DNA from: Parvularculaceae bacterium
GTDB lineage: Bacteria; Pseudomonadota; Alphaproteobacteria; Caulobacterales; Parvularculaceae
Reading direction: 5' to 3'
Assembly: GCA_004213235.1 (NCBI GenBank)
Contig: SHAI01000009.1
Span: 1-22,546 of the forward strand
DNA length: 22,546 bases
Both the position numbers and the translations under genes were made by a program. The notes beneath the pieces were generated by a model. It saw only the letters and a program-made list of their open reading frames with translations. It ran no database searches and was not told where the DNA came from. Shown in pieces: positions 14,708 through 22,546 of the stretch; the first letter of the stretch is position 1, and every line of letters begins with the position of its first letter.

Positions 14708-15883
14708 CTACTCGATGATTTTCGCAACGATGCCAGCACCCACGGTGCGGCCACCCTCACGGATAGCGAAGCGGAGCTTCTCTTCCATCGCGATTGGCAC
14801 GATCAGCTCAACGTTAACTTCAACATTGTCGCCTGGCATAACCATCTCCGTACCCTCTTTCAACGTGACAACGCCGGTCACGTCGGTGGTGCGGAAGTAA
14901 AACTGCGGACGGTAATTATTGAAGAACGGCGTATGACGTCCGCCCTCTTCTTTCGTCAGAACATAGGCCTCGGCCTCGAACTTCGTGTGCGGCGTAACCG
15001 AACCCGGCTTACAAAGAACCTGACCGCGCTCAACAGCTGTACGGTCGATACCGCGCAAGAGGACGCCAACATTGTCACCCGCCTCACCGCGGTCGAGAAG
15101 CTTACGGAACATCTCAACACCGGTACAGGTGGTTTTCTGGGTGTCCTTGACGCCGACGATCTCAAGCTCGTCACCAACGTTTACAACACCGCGCTCAACC
15201 CGGCCCGTAACAACGGTACCGCGACCAGAGATAGAGAACACGTCTTCGATCGGGAGCAGGAACTCAAGATCTACCGGACGTTCTGGCGTCGGGATGTAAT
15301 CATCAACAGCCGCCATAAGCTCTTTGATTGCGTTCTCACCGATCTCAGGGGTGTTACCTTCCATCGCAGCAAGCGCGGAGCCCTTGATGATTGGAATATC
15401 ATCGCCAGGGAAGTCGTAGGAAGAAAGCAGTTCGCGAACTTCCATCTCAACAAGCTCAAGAAGCTCTTCGTCGTCAACCTGATCAACCTTGTTCAGGAAT
15501 ACAACGATCGCCGGAACGCCAACCTGGCGCGCAAGAAGAATGTGCTCACGCGTCTGTGGCATCGGGCCGTCAGCTGCGTTCACCACGAGGATTGCGCCGT
15601 CCATTTGCGCCGCACCGGTGATCATGTTCTTCACATAGTCAGCGTGACCTGGACAGTCGACGTGCGCATAGTGACGGTTCTCGGTTTCATACTCGACGTG
15701 GGCCGTCGAAATCGTGATACCGCGTGCCTTTTCTTCTGGCGCGCCGTCGATTTCATCATAAGCCTTAAAGTCACCAAAATATTTGGTAATCGCCGCCGTC
15801 AGGGTCGTCTTACCATGGTCAACGTGACCAATGGTGCCGATATTGGCGTGCGGCTTTGTGCGTTCAAACTTTTCCTTAGCCAT
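14708..15883 (-). CDS. tuf: Elongation factor Tu
   Basis: EF-Tu is the GTPase that delivers aminoacyl-tRNA to the ribosomal A site. The 391-residue protein has the P-loop GHVDHGKT (residues 19-26), switch region RGITIS (55-60), DCPGH with catalytic His81 (77-81), NKVD (132-135) and SAL (170-172). Beta-barrel domains 2 and 3 follow. All GTPase motifs are intact and the length is normal for alphaproteobacteria. It is preceded by GGAGAG, follows fusA by 66 nt, and ends 16 nt before a strong terminator. Many relatives carry a second tuf copy, which cannot be judged from this window. Confidence 0.98.
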   Translation of the reverse strand: MAKEKFERTKPHANIGTIGHVDHGKTTLTAAITKYFGDFKAYDEIDGAPEEKARGITISTAHVEYETENRHYAHVDCPGHADYVKNMITGAAQMDGAILVVNAADGPMPQTREHILLARQVGVPAIVVFLNKVDQVDDEELLELVEMEVRELLSSYDFPGDDIPIIKGSALAAMEGNTPEIGENAIKELMAAVDDYIPTPERPVDLEFLLPIEDVFSISGRGTVVTGRVERGVVNVGDELEIVGVKDTQKTTCTGVEMFRKLLDRGEAGDNVGVLLRGIDRTAVERGQVLCKPGSVTPHTKFEAEAYVLTKEEGGRHTPFFNNYRPQFYFRTTDVTGVVTLKEGTEMVMPGDNVEVNVELIVPIAMEEKLRFAIREGGRTVGAGIVAKIIE

Positions 15884-15949
15884 CTAATTCTCTCCGTCTC
15901 CTGACGACAAACTCGTGGTGGACCTTCAACAAACCATTCAAAGCGCCGG

Positions 15950-18028
<2,079 letters not shown>

Positions 18029-18072
18029 GACGTTTGATCCTCAACCGCCGGCGAACCGGCTTAATTCCTCAA

Positions 18073-18543
18073 CTACCAGCGATAATGCGAGAAGGCGCGG
18101 TTAGCTTCCGCCATCCGGTGGGTGTCTTCGCGCTTTTTAACAGCAGAACCACGGTTCTGAGCAGCGTCCATCAACTCGCCAGACAGGCGGTCAACCATTG
18201 TCGTCTCATTGCGCGCGCGCGCAGCATTGATAATCCAGCGCATTGCCAAGGCCGCCTTGCGATCGGCACGAACTTCGACCGGCACCTGATAGGTCGCCCC
18301 ACCGACACGGCGCGAACGAACCTCGATTGCTGGGGTGACGTTCTCAAGCGCTTCCTTGAACAATTCGATCGGTGCGCGACGGGTCTTCTCTTCGATCCGG
18401 TCAAGGGCACCGTAAACAATCTTTTCCGCCGCAGGCTTTTTACCGTCGATCATGACGTAATTCATGAACTTCGAAACGGTGAGATCACCAAACTTCGGAT
18501 CTGGGTGGATTTCGCGTTTTTCAGCGCGGTGACGACGTGACAT
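18073..18543 (-). CDS. rpsG: 30S ribosomal protein S7
   Basis: S7 nucleates assembly of the 30S head and contacts tRNA in the E site; in E. coli it also represses the str operon. The 156-residue protein begins MSRRHRAEKREIHPDPKFGD and contains KFMNYVMIDGKKPAAEKIVY (about 25-44), VRSRRVGGATYQVPVEVR and the carboxy-terminal THRMAEANRAFSHYRW. It is 13 nt after rpsL, so the long rpsL-rpsG spacer that binds S7 in E. coli is missing. GGAAGAG precedes the start. Confidence 0.98.
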   Translation of the reverse strand: MSRRHRAEKREIHPDPKFGDLTVSKFMNYVMIDGKKPAAEKIVYGALDRIEEKTRRAPIELFKEALENVTPAIEVRSRRVGGATYQVPVEVRADRKAALAMRWIINAARARNETTMVDRLSGELMDAAQNRGSAVKKREDTHRMAEANRAFSHYRW

Positions 18544-18556
18544 CTCTTCCGCTCCC

Positions 18557-18928
18557 TTACTTCGGCCGCTTCGCGCCGTATTTCGAACGACGCTGCTTGC
18601 GGTCCTTCACACCCTGCGTATCGAGCACACCGCGGATGATGTGATAACGCACGCCCGGAAGGTCTTTCACACGGCCGCCGCGAATGAGCACAACGGAGTG
18701 CTCCTGCAGGTTGTGGCCTTCACCTGGGATGTAGCCGATGACTTCATAGCCGTTGGTCAAACGAATCTTCGCGACCTTCCGAAGAGCCGAGTTCGGCTTC
18801 TTTGGTGTCGTCGTATAGACGCGCGTGCAAACACCGCGCTTTTGCGGATTTGCTTCCATTGCCGGCACCTTATTAATCTTGCGGCGCGGCTTCCGCGGCT
18901 TGCGGATCAGCTGTTGGATCGTCGGCAT
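18557..18928 (-). CDS. rpsL: 30S ribosomal protein S12
   Basis: S12 lies at the decoding centre and controls accuracy. The 123-residue protein contains RGVCTRVYTTTPKKPNSALR with Lys43, the residue whose change gives streptomycin resistance, so the sequence looks like the sensitive type. Lys88 and Asp89 (RVKDLPGVRYH) are present; Asp89 is the usual methylthiolation site. The carboxy terminus GVKDRKQRRSKYGAKRPK is canonical. A strong GAGGAG lies 6 nt before the start. It is the first gene of the str operon, with about 220 nt of leader behind a promoter-like element. Confidence 0.98.
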   Translation of the reverse strand: MPTIQQLIRKPRKPRRKINKVPAMEANPQKRGVCTRVYTTTPKKPNSALRKVAKIRLTNGYEVIGYIPGEGHNLQEHSVVLIRGGRVKDLPGVRYHIIRGVLDTQGVKDRKQRRSKYGAKRPK

Positions 18929-19132
18929 CCCGTCTCCTCAGAGCCTTAAAACTCAAAGTCATTCATTTTTACCAGCCGACTTTCGACGCGAAATGCACCA
19001 TAGCCAACGGCATAAAGGCGAACCGACCCCCGGCCGATTTCACCGTAACACTCAAAAAGCGACAAGGTGCGAGATCTCGCCGCTCAGATAATTCACATTC
19101 GTGGATAAAGTGGACTGCGTTTCAGAACACAC

Positions 19133-19145
19133 TGACTGCCAGTCA
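19133..19145. repeat. Palindrome near the predicted str transcription start
   Basis: TGACTG and CAGTCA flank a single central base, giving a perfect 13-bp inverted repeat. It is located about 7 to 19 nt downstream of the start predicted from the -10 element, a position typical for a repressor operator or a 5' end hairpin. It does not match a regulator site that I recognise. Confidence 0.4.
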
Positions 19146-19158
19146 TCCAGCGGCGCGA

Positions 19159-19187
19159 GACATAACGGGGCACCCCAACGGGGTCAA
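19159..19187 (-). promoter_or_regulatory. Candidate str operon promoter
   Basis: On the minus strand TTGACC (19182-19187) is followed after 17 nt by TATGTC (19159-19164), a good fit to the housekeeping-sigma promoters of alphaproteobacteria. The spacer contains GGGG/CCCC pairing and a repeated AACGGGG (plus-strand reading, 19164-19170 and 19177-19183). An A-rich tract upstream (19201-19220, AAAAAATTACAATAAAG on the minus strand) resembles an UP element. The predicted start is about 225 nt before rpsL. Confidence 0.6.
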
Positions 19188-19469
19188 TACATGCTGTGCG
19201 CTTTATTGTAATTTTTTAAGGAAGAAAACGCCCGACCCGGGAGCCATGCACGTTTCTCGCGTTAACAGGAATTTTTTAGCTGAAAATGACGCCTTTTGGA
19301 AACCTCAAATCTCAAAACGAGCCAGTTGATAGCCCAGTTGATGACTCAGTTCGTGGCGAACAAATACGAATCTCTTCGAAAAACAAAAATCAAATCGTTA
19401 ATCCGACTGATATGTCGCCGCGTTCGCGCTGAGTCGAAGCCCATCAGCATGGCCGCGTACCTGGCGAGC

Positions 19470-20288
19470 TCAACTGCCCACACCGCCGGGATTTGGTGCT
19501 GTTTGGGGGTGTCGTTCCGCAGCGCGTTGAAGTTCGAGCTTTTTGCGATACCTCGTTTGGACAGCGCTCACGACGACCATTACGAAAATCACAAAATAGA
19601 ACGTCGTCTTCGACATTGGCGTCACTTCAAACCCGAACAACCGCATATGGGCAAGATGACCACCCTCGGAGATCAACAAAATCCCGACAATAAAAAGAAT
19701 GAAAAGGCCAATGACCTCATACATTCGATTCTTCTCAATGAAACTCGCCACCTGATCCGCCAGCGCGATCATCAAGATACCGCCAATAATAATCGCGGTT
19801 GCCATAACCGGCAGTACGTCCGTGAGCGCGATCGCGGAGAGCAGAGAGTCAAAAGAGAAAACCAGGTTCATTGAGACAATCCAGAACATCGCCACAGGGA
19901 CCGTCCGCTCGCTTGTTCCCTCTACGGCTTCAATGTGATCAATCGCAAGCAGGTGCATGATCTCTTTTGTGGCCGTGTACATGATGAACGCGCCGCCAAA
20001 GAGCGAGACAATCGAATGGATCGTGAAGTTCGCGTCGATAAACCCCAGATTGAGGGAGAAGAACGGCGCGGCGAACCGGCCAATCACCCCGACCACAGCA
20101 AAAAGAAAAATCAGGCGGAACAAAATTGCCAGCGCGATGCTGATACGGCGAACGAACTGGCGACGCTCGGGCCTTACCCGCTGGGACTCAATAGAAATGT
20201 AAAGCAGGTTGTCGAACCCCAACACCGCCTGCAGCAATACCAGCATCGCAAGCGTAAAGAGGTTCTCTAATGTAAACAAATCAGCCAT
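19470..20288 (-). CDS. TerC-family integral membrane protein
   Basis: The 272-residue product is a polytopic inner-membrane protein with about seven hydrophobic segments. It has the TerC-family acidic motifs: GFDNLLYISI with Asp26 and Asn27 in the first segment, and FSFDSLLSAIAL with Asp147 in a later one. Family members are linked to metal (often manganese) efflux or to tellurite resistance loci, but the substrate here is unknown. A short hydrophilic tail (about 245-272) ends the protein. The start has GGAG 7 nt upstream. It lies upstream of the str operon on the same strand, with 541 nt between, so it is probably an independent unit. No other ter genes are nearby, so tellurite resistance should not be assumed. 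Confidence 0.88.
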   Translation of the reverse strand: MADLFTLENLFTLAMLVLLQAVLGFDNLLYISIESQRVRPERRQFVRRISIALAILFRLIFLFAVVGVIGRFAAPFFSLNLGFIDANFTIHSIVSLFGGAFIMYTATKEIMHLLAIDHIEAVEGTSERTVPVAMFWIVSMNLVFSFDSLLSAIALTDVLPVMATAIIIGGILMIALADQVASFIEKNRMYEVIGLFILFIVGILLISEGGHLAHMRLFGFEVTPMSKTTFYFVIFVMVVVSAVQTRYRKKLELQRAAERHPQTAPNPGGVGS

Positions 20289-20569
20289 TTCAGCTCCGCT
20301 ACCGCCTCAGCCGCATTCCCGGCCAGCTTTGGTTTATTTTGCCTTTCGGCGAATTTTAATGGTGTTCGTTTGTCAGAAAAACCCATCGGCAGAAGGGGCC
20401 ACCCCTCCGTCAGACGACGAACCGAAGACTTACCAAGCCAAACGGAAGGCAGTTTTTTTCGCTTTCGACGACACGATGCAAAAGCGCGCCAGAGCGCGGG
20501 GCAAACATCTTACCCGTCAGCAAAAACTACCTATTTCATCCTCATCAAGAGAAACTGAGGAGAAATAAA
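20289..20569. other. Divergent region between terC and the small plus-strand ORF
   Basis: This 281-nt stretch should contain the terC promoter (minus strand) and any promoter for the 29-codon ORF (plus strand). I found no strong -35/-10 pair in either direction. It contains a compact AGGGG-CCA-CCCCT hairpin (20394-20406) and a T7 run near 20453. A weakly coding-like 69-codon frame (20359-20568) runs through it on the plus strand. Confidence 0.4.
20359..20568 (+). CDS. Doubtful 69-residue hydrophilic ORF
   Basis: An ATG at 20359 opens a 69-codon frame ending TAA one base before the ATG of the next small ORF. The product is charged and lysine/arginine/glutamate rich, with a segment TYQAKRKAVFFAFDDTMQKR. 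The frame is also open upstream into the antisense of terC, its third-position GC is only about 50 percent, and no good ribosome binding site precedes the ATG. The tight junction with the downstream ORF is what makes it worth listing. I do not recognise a family. It may be chance. Confidence 0.2.
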   Translation: MVFVCQKNPSAEGATPPSDDEPKTYQAKRKAVFFAFDDTMQKRARARGKHLTRQQKLPISSSSRETEEK

Positions 20570-20659
20570 ATGGCTAAAGCGATTTCTGTAATGGTGACTG
20601 TTTCGGTTGTGCTGATAGCGTTAACGCCGGTAGCTTACACCGCCGCGATGCTGGCATAG
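20570..20659 (+). CDS. Putative 29-residue single-span membrane peptide
   Basis: ATG at 20570 follows TGAGGAG (20556-20562) with 7-nt spacing, one of the best ribosome binding sites in the right part of the window. The 29-residue product starts MAKAISVMVTVSVVLIALTP. It has one lysine near the amino terminus, then an almost uninterrupted hydrophobic stretch (about 4-29) with a central proline and a single tyrosine. This fits a small transmembrane peptide, or possibly a type I toxin-like or regulatory peptide. An imperfect inverted repeat starts immediately after the stop. It is flanked by terC and the vanZ-like gene, both on the other strand. I recognise no family and infer no function. Confidence 0.45.
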   Translation: MAKAISVMVTVSVVLIALTPVAYTAAMLA

Positions 20660-20695
20660 GTTTGGGCGGTTAAGTGCATGTGTTCCGCACCAAAC
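20660..20695 (+). repeat. Imperfect inverted repeat adjoining the small-ORF stop
   Basis: GTTTGGGCGG (20660-20669) pairs with CCGC-A-CCAAAC (20685-20695) over 10 bp with one bulged base. It begins at the base after the TAG stop. It is followed by seven A residues on the plus strand, so it lacks the T-run of a terminator in that direction. It may protect the 3' end of the short mRNA. Confidence 0.4.
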
Positions 20696-20714
20696 AAAAA
20701 AATAGCCACATCCC

Positions 20715-20755
20715 AAAAAACTCATCACGCGGCGCTGGTTAACCTTCAGCACCAC
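20715..20755 (-). terminator. Candidate terminator downstream of the vanZ-like gene
   Basis: On the minus strand a 9-bp stem with two G-U pairs (plus-strand arms GCGGCGCTG at 20729-20737 and CAGCACCAC at 20747-20755) and a 9-nt loop is followed, after 8 nt, by TTTTTT (20715-20720). The separation of stem and T-run makes it weaker than the tuf terminator. It lies 32 nt past the vanZ-like stop codon. Confidence 0.35.
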
Positions 20756-20787
20756 AAATGCCGGGGACTTACGTCGCGTACTGATGG

Positions 20788-21222
20788 TCAATTCGAAGTT
20801 TCGCCTGTCCTTTGGCCGACCAAAATGCGCCAACCGGCCATCAAAGCCATAGCAGCTGGATAGCCGCTCAGTGCACCAGCGGCGTTTGCAAGAGCATCAA
20901 GCCCTTCCATCGACCGGGAAACTATCCCGCCCTGCACGATCTCCAAAACGCCCCCATAGGCCCCAAGCGCAACAACGCCAGCAAATGCGCGCATACCGGT
21001 CGAAAACCGCGCAAGCACAAACACGCCGGCAAGCGCGAAATAGGCGGTAAAATGCGCTACCTTGTCTGAGTAACCCGCATCACCGAGAATATGTTCGCTG
21101 AGCCACACCGTTAAAATATTGCCGCTTTTGACACCAACCGGGTTTGGCGCGACGCTCAGATAGGTCACGGCAATAACAAGTAGAACAAAAAGCGCCCTGA
21201 GACCCCAGTTTACAAGAACCAT
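20788..21222 (-). CDS. VanZ-like family membrane protein
   Basis: The 144-residue product has about four hydrophobic segments and the VanZ-like pattern. This consists of DKVAHFTAYFALA (Asp53, Lys54 and His57), LEIVQ (Glu94, Gln97), and RSMEGLDALANAAGALSG (Arg103, Asp109, Asn113). VanZ itself confers low-level teicoplanin resistance, but most family members, including short single-domain proteins like this one, have no assigned role. It probably works in the cytoplasmic membrane. The start lacks a clear ribosome binding site. It follows the galE-like gene by 84 nt on the same strand without a clear terminator between, so the two may form an operon linked to envelope polysaccharide. That link is inference. 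Confidence 0.8.
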   Translation of the reverse strand: MVLVNWGLRALFVLLVIAVTYLSVAPNPVGVKSGNILTVWLSEHILGDAGYSDKVAHFTAYFALAGVFVLARFSTGMRAFAGVVALGAYGGVLEIVQGGIVSRSMEGLDALANAAGALSGYPAAMALMAGWRILVGQRTGETSN

Positions 21223-21306
21223 CGATTAACCGGCATACCGCCGCTCCCGAAATGCCATTGTGATTCAGGCGGGCAAAAAGCGCCCGAACGCCGCAACGCG
21301 CCTTTA

Positions 21307-22320
21307 TCAACGCGCAGCAGATATTGATGCATTACCGTTTGACGCTGAGATTTTGCGCTCCCAGTCAATCGCCGTTGATAGAATGATATCGATCTCGTCA
21401 TATCTAGGACGCCAGTCGAGCATGGATCTGATCGCGGCGCTATCGGCAATGAGCTGTGGCGGATCTCCCTGTCGGCGCTCAGCCGGGGCATGGGGCAGGC
21501 GCGTGCCGGTAACGCGCTCAACGGCATCGATCACTTCCAGCACAGAATATCCGCGCCCATAGCCGCAGTTAAGCGTCGTTGACGCCCTGCCGTGACGCAA
21601 CCGGGTCAGCGCCGCCAGGTGGGCATCTGCAAGATCGCTCACATGGACATAATCGCGAATGGCGGTGCCGTCTGGCGTGGGATAATCCGTGCCGTAGATC
21701 TGCAGGGTTTCCTGGCGCACACCAACGGCGATCTGCGCGGCGACCCGCATCAGGTGGGTTGGCTTTCCGATCTGGCCCGCCCGCAACTCCGGATCTGCAC
21801 CGGCAACATTGAAGTACCGCAATGTTGTGTAGGCAATGTCATGCACCTTCGCCACATCGGCCAGAATCCGCTCGCTCATGGCCATGGACGCGCCATGGGG
21901 CGAGATCGACGTTATCTCCGCATGTTCCGACACCGGGGACGATTTCGGCGTTCCATAAACGGACGCCGTAGACGACATAATGAAACGCTTTACGCCCTTG
22001 CGCACACAGGTTTCCAAAAGCGCAAGTGTCTTCGCCGTGTTATTCGTGTAGTAATCAAGTGGATGATGAACGGAATCCTGGACCAGCGTTGACCCGGCAA
22101 AATGGATAACCTCATCAACGCCGTAATCGTCCACGATCCGGGCAACCGTTAAAGCGTCCCCGACATCGCCCACGACGAGACGCTCCGGCAACGGGGTGAG
22201 CCAAACTGCGCCGCCTGAAAGATCATCCAGCGCAACAGCCGCCTCCCCTGCCGCCTGCAACGCCAGCAACATATGCGCCCCGACATACCCGGCTCCGCCT
22301 GTGACAAGGACGCTCATCAA
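21307..22320 (-). CDS. galE: GalE-like UDP-glucose 4-epimerase homologue lacking the catalytic Tyr-x3-Lys
   Basis: UDP-glucose 4-epimerase interconverts UDP-glucose and UDP-galactose with bound NAD, supplying galactose for envelope polysaccharides. The 337-residue product is full length. It has the Rossmann GGAGYVG loop (8-14), MSSTASVYG with the active-site Thr118, the YYTNNTAKTL helix (90-99), RYFNVAGADP (168-177), TPDGTAIRDYVHVSDL (215-230) and LNCGYGRGYSVLEV (250-263). The catalytic pair normally found as SPYGxSK reads Ser140-Pro-His142-Gly-Ala-Ser-Met146. Tyr is replaced by His (CAT at 21895-21897) and Lys by Met (ATG at 21883-21885), each one base from the expected codon. Epimerase activity is therefore doubtful. 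The start could be either of two adjacent ATGs; the ribosome binding site is weak. Confidence 0.88.
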   Translation of the reverse strand: MMSVLVTGGAGYVGAHMLLALQAAGEAAVALDDLSGGAVWLTPLPERLVVGDVGDALTVARIVDDYGVDEVIHFAGSTLVQDSVHHPLDYYTNNTAKTLALLETCVRKGVKRFIMSSTASVYGTPKSSPVSEHAEITSISPHGASMAMSERILADVAKVHDIAYTTLRYFNVAGADPELRAGQIGKPTHLMRVAAQIAVGVRQETLQIYGTDYPTPDGTAIRDYVHVSDLADAHLAALTRLRHGRASTTLNCGYGRGYSVLEVIDAVERVTGTRLPHAPAERRQGDPPQLIADSAAIRSMLDWRPRYDEIDIILSTAIDWERKISASNGNASISAAR

Positions 22321-22546
22321 TATCCCGCTAGAGTATGTTTTGTGGCAATCCGAAGCATCTGAGACTGGCGCTCCCGTTTATGACTTTTTACCGTCGCCCA
22401 TAGATGGCGTCATATTAAGCTGGTTCGAGGATTGTACCAAATCACATAAAAATGACTGTTTTGCTCATAAAGCTCGACCGCTCGCGCCTACCGCAAACCT
22501 TCACGTCCGTGCCGTTGGCGATACCCATGGGCACCACGCAAGAAAA
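22321..22546. other. Right-edge region upstream of galE
   Basis: This stretch should hold the galE promoter on the minus strand. TACAAT appears as a possible -10, but no TTGAC-like -35 lies at the right distance. I see no repeats or RNA genes. A plus-strand frame opens at 22452 and runs off the window. Confidence 0.3.
22452..22546 (+). CDS. Possible partial ORF running off the right edge
   Basis: ATG at 22452 opens a frame with no stop to the window end. The 31 visible residues begin MTVLLIKLDRSRLPQTFTSV. About 73 percent of third positions are G or C, compatible with coding sequence here. No ribosome binding site is evident and the visible part matches no family I recognise. A start divergent from galE would be a normal arrangement. 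Confidence 0.22.
   Translation, partial: MTVLLIKLDRSRLPQTFTSVPLAIPMGTTQE

Larger units (their letters stand above)
18929..19469. other. 541-nt non-coding region between terC and rpsL (str promoter and leader)
   Basis: No gene is supported here. From the rpsL side it holds the untranslated leader, which has two very short ATG-initiated frames on the minus strand (19093-19146, 17 codons; 18969-19013, 14 codons) without convincing ribosome binding sites. Then come a 13-bp palindrome (19133-19145), the promoter-like element (19159-19187) and an AT-rich tract (19201-19220). Further on lies a tandem-like direct repeat CCAGTTGAT at 19322-19330 and 19334-19342. I see no clear terminator for the terC gene. 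Confidence 0.5.

Noticed and set aside
14585..15904. 439-codon open frame on the plus strand opposite tuf
   Set aside because: Strong codon bias in tuf suppresses antisense stops; EF-Tu on the minus strand explains the sequence fully.
20660..20702. Hairpin plus A7 after the small ORF as a terminator
   Set aside because: The run after the stem is A, not T, on the plus strand, and on the minus strand the T-run precedes the stem, so it fits a terminator in neither direction.
20621..20833. 70-codon minus-strand frame between the vanZ-like gene and the small ORF
   Set aside because: It overlaps the end of the vanZ-like gene and the antisense of the 29-codon ORF, has no ribosome binding site that I can support and no recognisable family.
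19470..21222. TerC and VanZ-like genes as a tellurite or glycopeptide resistance island
   Set aside because: There are no partner ter or van genes, no mobile element and no repeats at the borders; both families are widespread as stand-alone membrane proteins.

Overview
The window is the ribosomal-protein and translation-factor supercluster of an alphaproteobacterium, read almost entirely on the minus strand, followed by a short accessory stretch at the right. The alphaproteobacterial assignment rests on gene order and protein sequence. Within the cluster, rpsM-rpsK-rpoA-rplQ lacks rpsD, secY is followed by adk and rpsM with no rpmJ, and S14 is the long zinc-free form. EF-Tu (391 residues) and EF-G (692 residues) read as alphaproteobacterial. 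I cannot fix the order or genus from sequence alone.

Layout in the direction of transcription (right to left). Positions 18928-14708 hold the str operon (rpsL, rpsG, fusA, tuf), with a promoter-like element at 19159-19187 and a leader of about 220 nt. A strong Rho-independent-type terminator hairpin (14654-14691) follows tuf. Positions 14604-9408 hold the S10 group (rpsJ, rplC, rplD, rplW, rplB, rpsS, rplV, rpsC, rplP, rpmC, rpsQ). Positions 9331-2682 hold the spc group (rplN, rplX, rplE, rpsN, rpsH, rplF, rplR, rpsE, rpmD, rplO, secY, adk). After a 277-nt gap with a promoter-like element and a stem-loop comes the alpha group (rpsM, rpsK, rpoA, rplQ) down to the left edge. Together these genes encode much of the two ribosomal subunits, two elongation GTPases, the RNA polymerase alpha subunit, the SecY translocon and adenylate kinase. 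All are growth-rate-linked housekeeping functions.

Right of the cluster (18929-22546) there is a 541-nt non-coding stretch, then a TerC-family membrane protein gene (minus). Next come a candidate 29-residue hydrophobic peptide gene on the plus strand (20570-20659) with a good ribosome binding site, a VanZ-like membrane protein gene (minus), and a galE-like gene (minus). The last 226 nt hold only a doubtful partial plus-strand ORF.

I found no mobile element, CRISPR array, tRNA or rRNA, and no obvious new multi-gene system. The most unusual observations are two enzymes altered at normally conserved active-site positions. The GalE-like protein has His142-x3-Met146 where the family has catalytic Tyr-x3-Lys. 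The adenylate kinase has Ala86-Val87 where the family signature has Phe-Pro. Other points worth checking are the terminator isolating str from S10, the structured adk-rpsM gap, hairpins in the rpsK-rpoA and rplO-secY gaps, and the tiny membrane-peptide gene.
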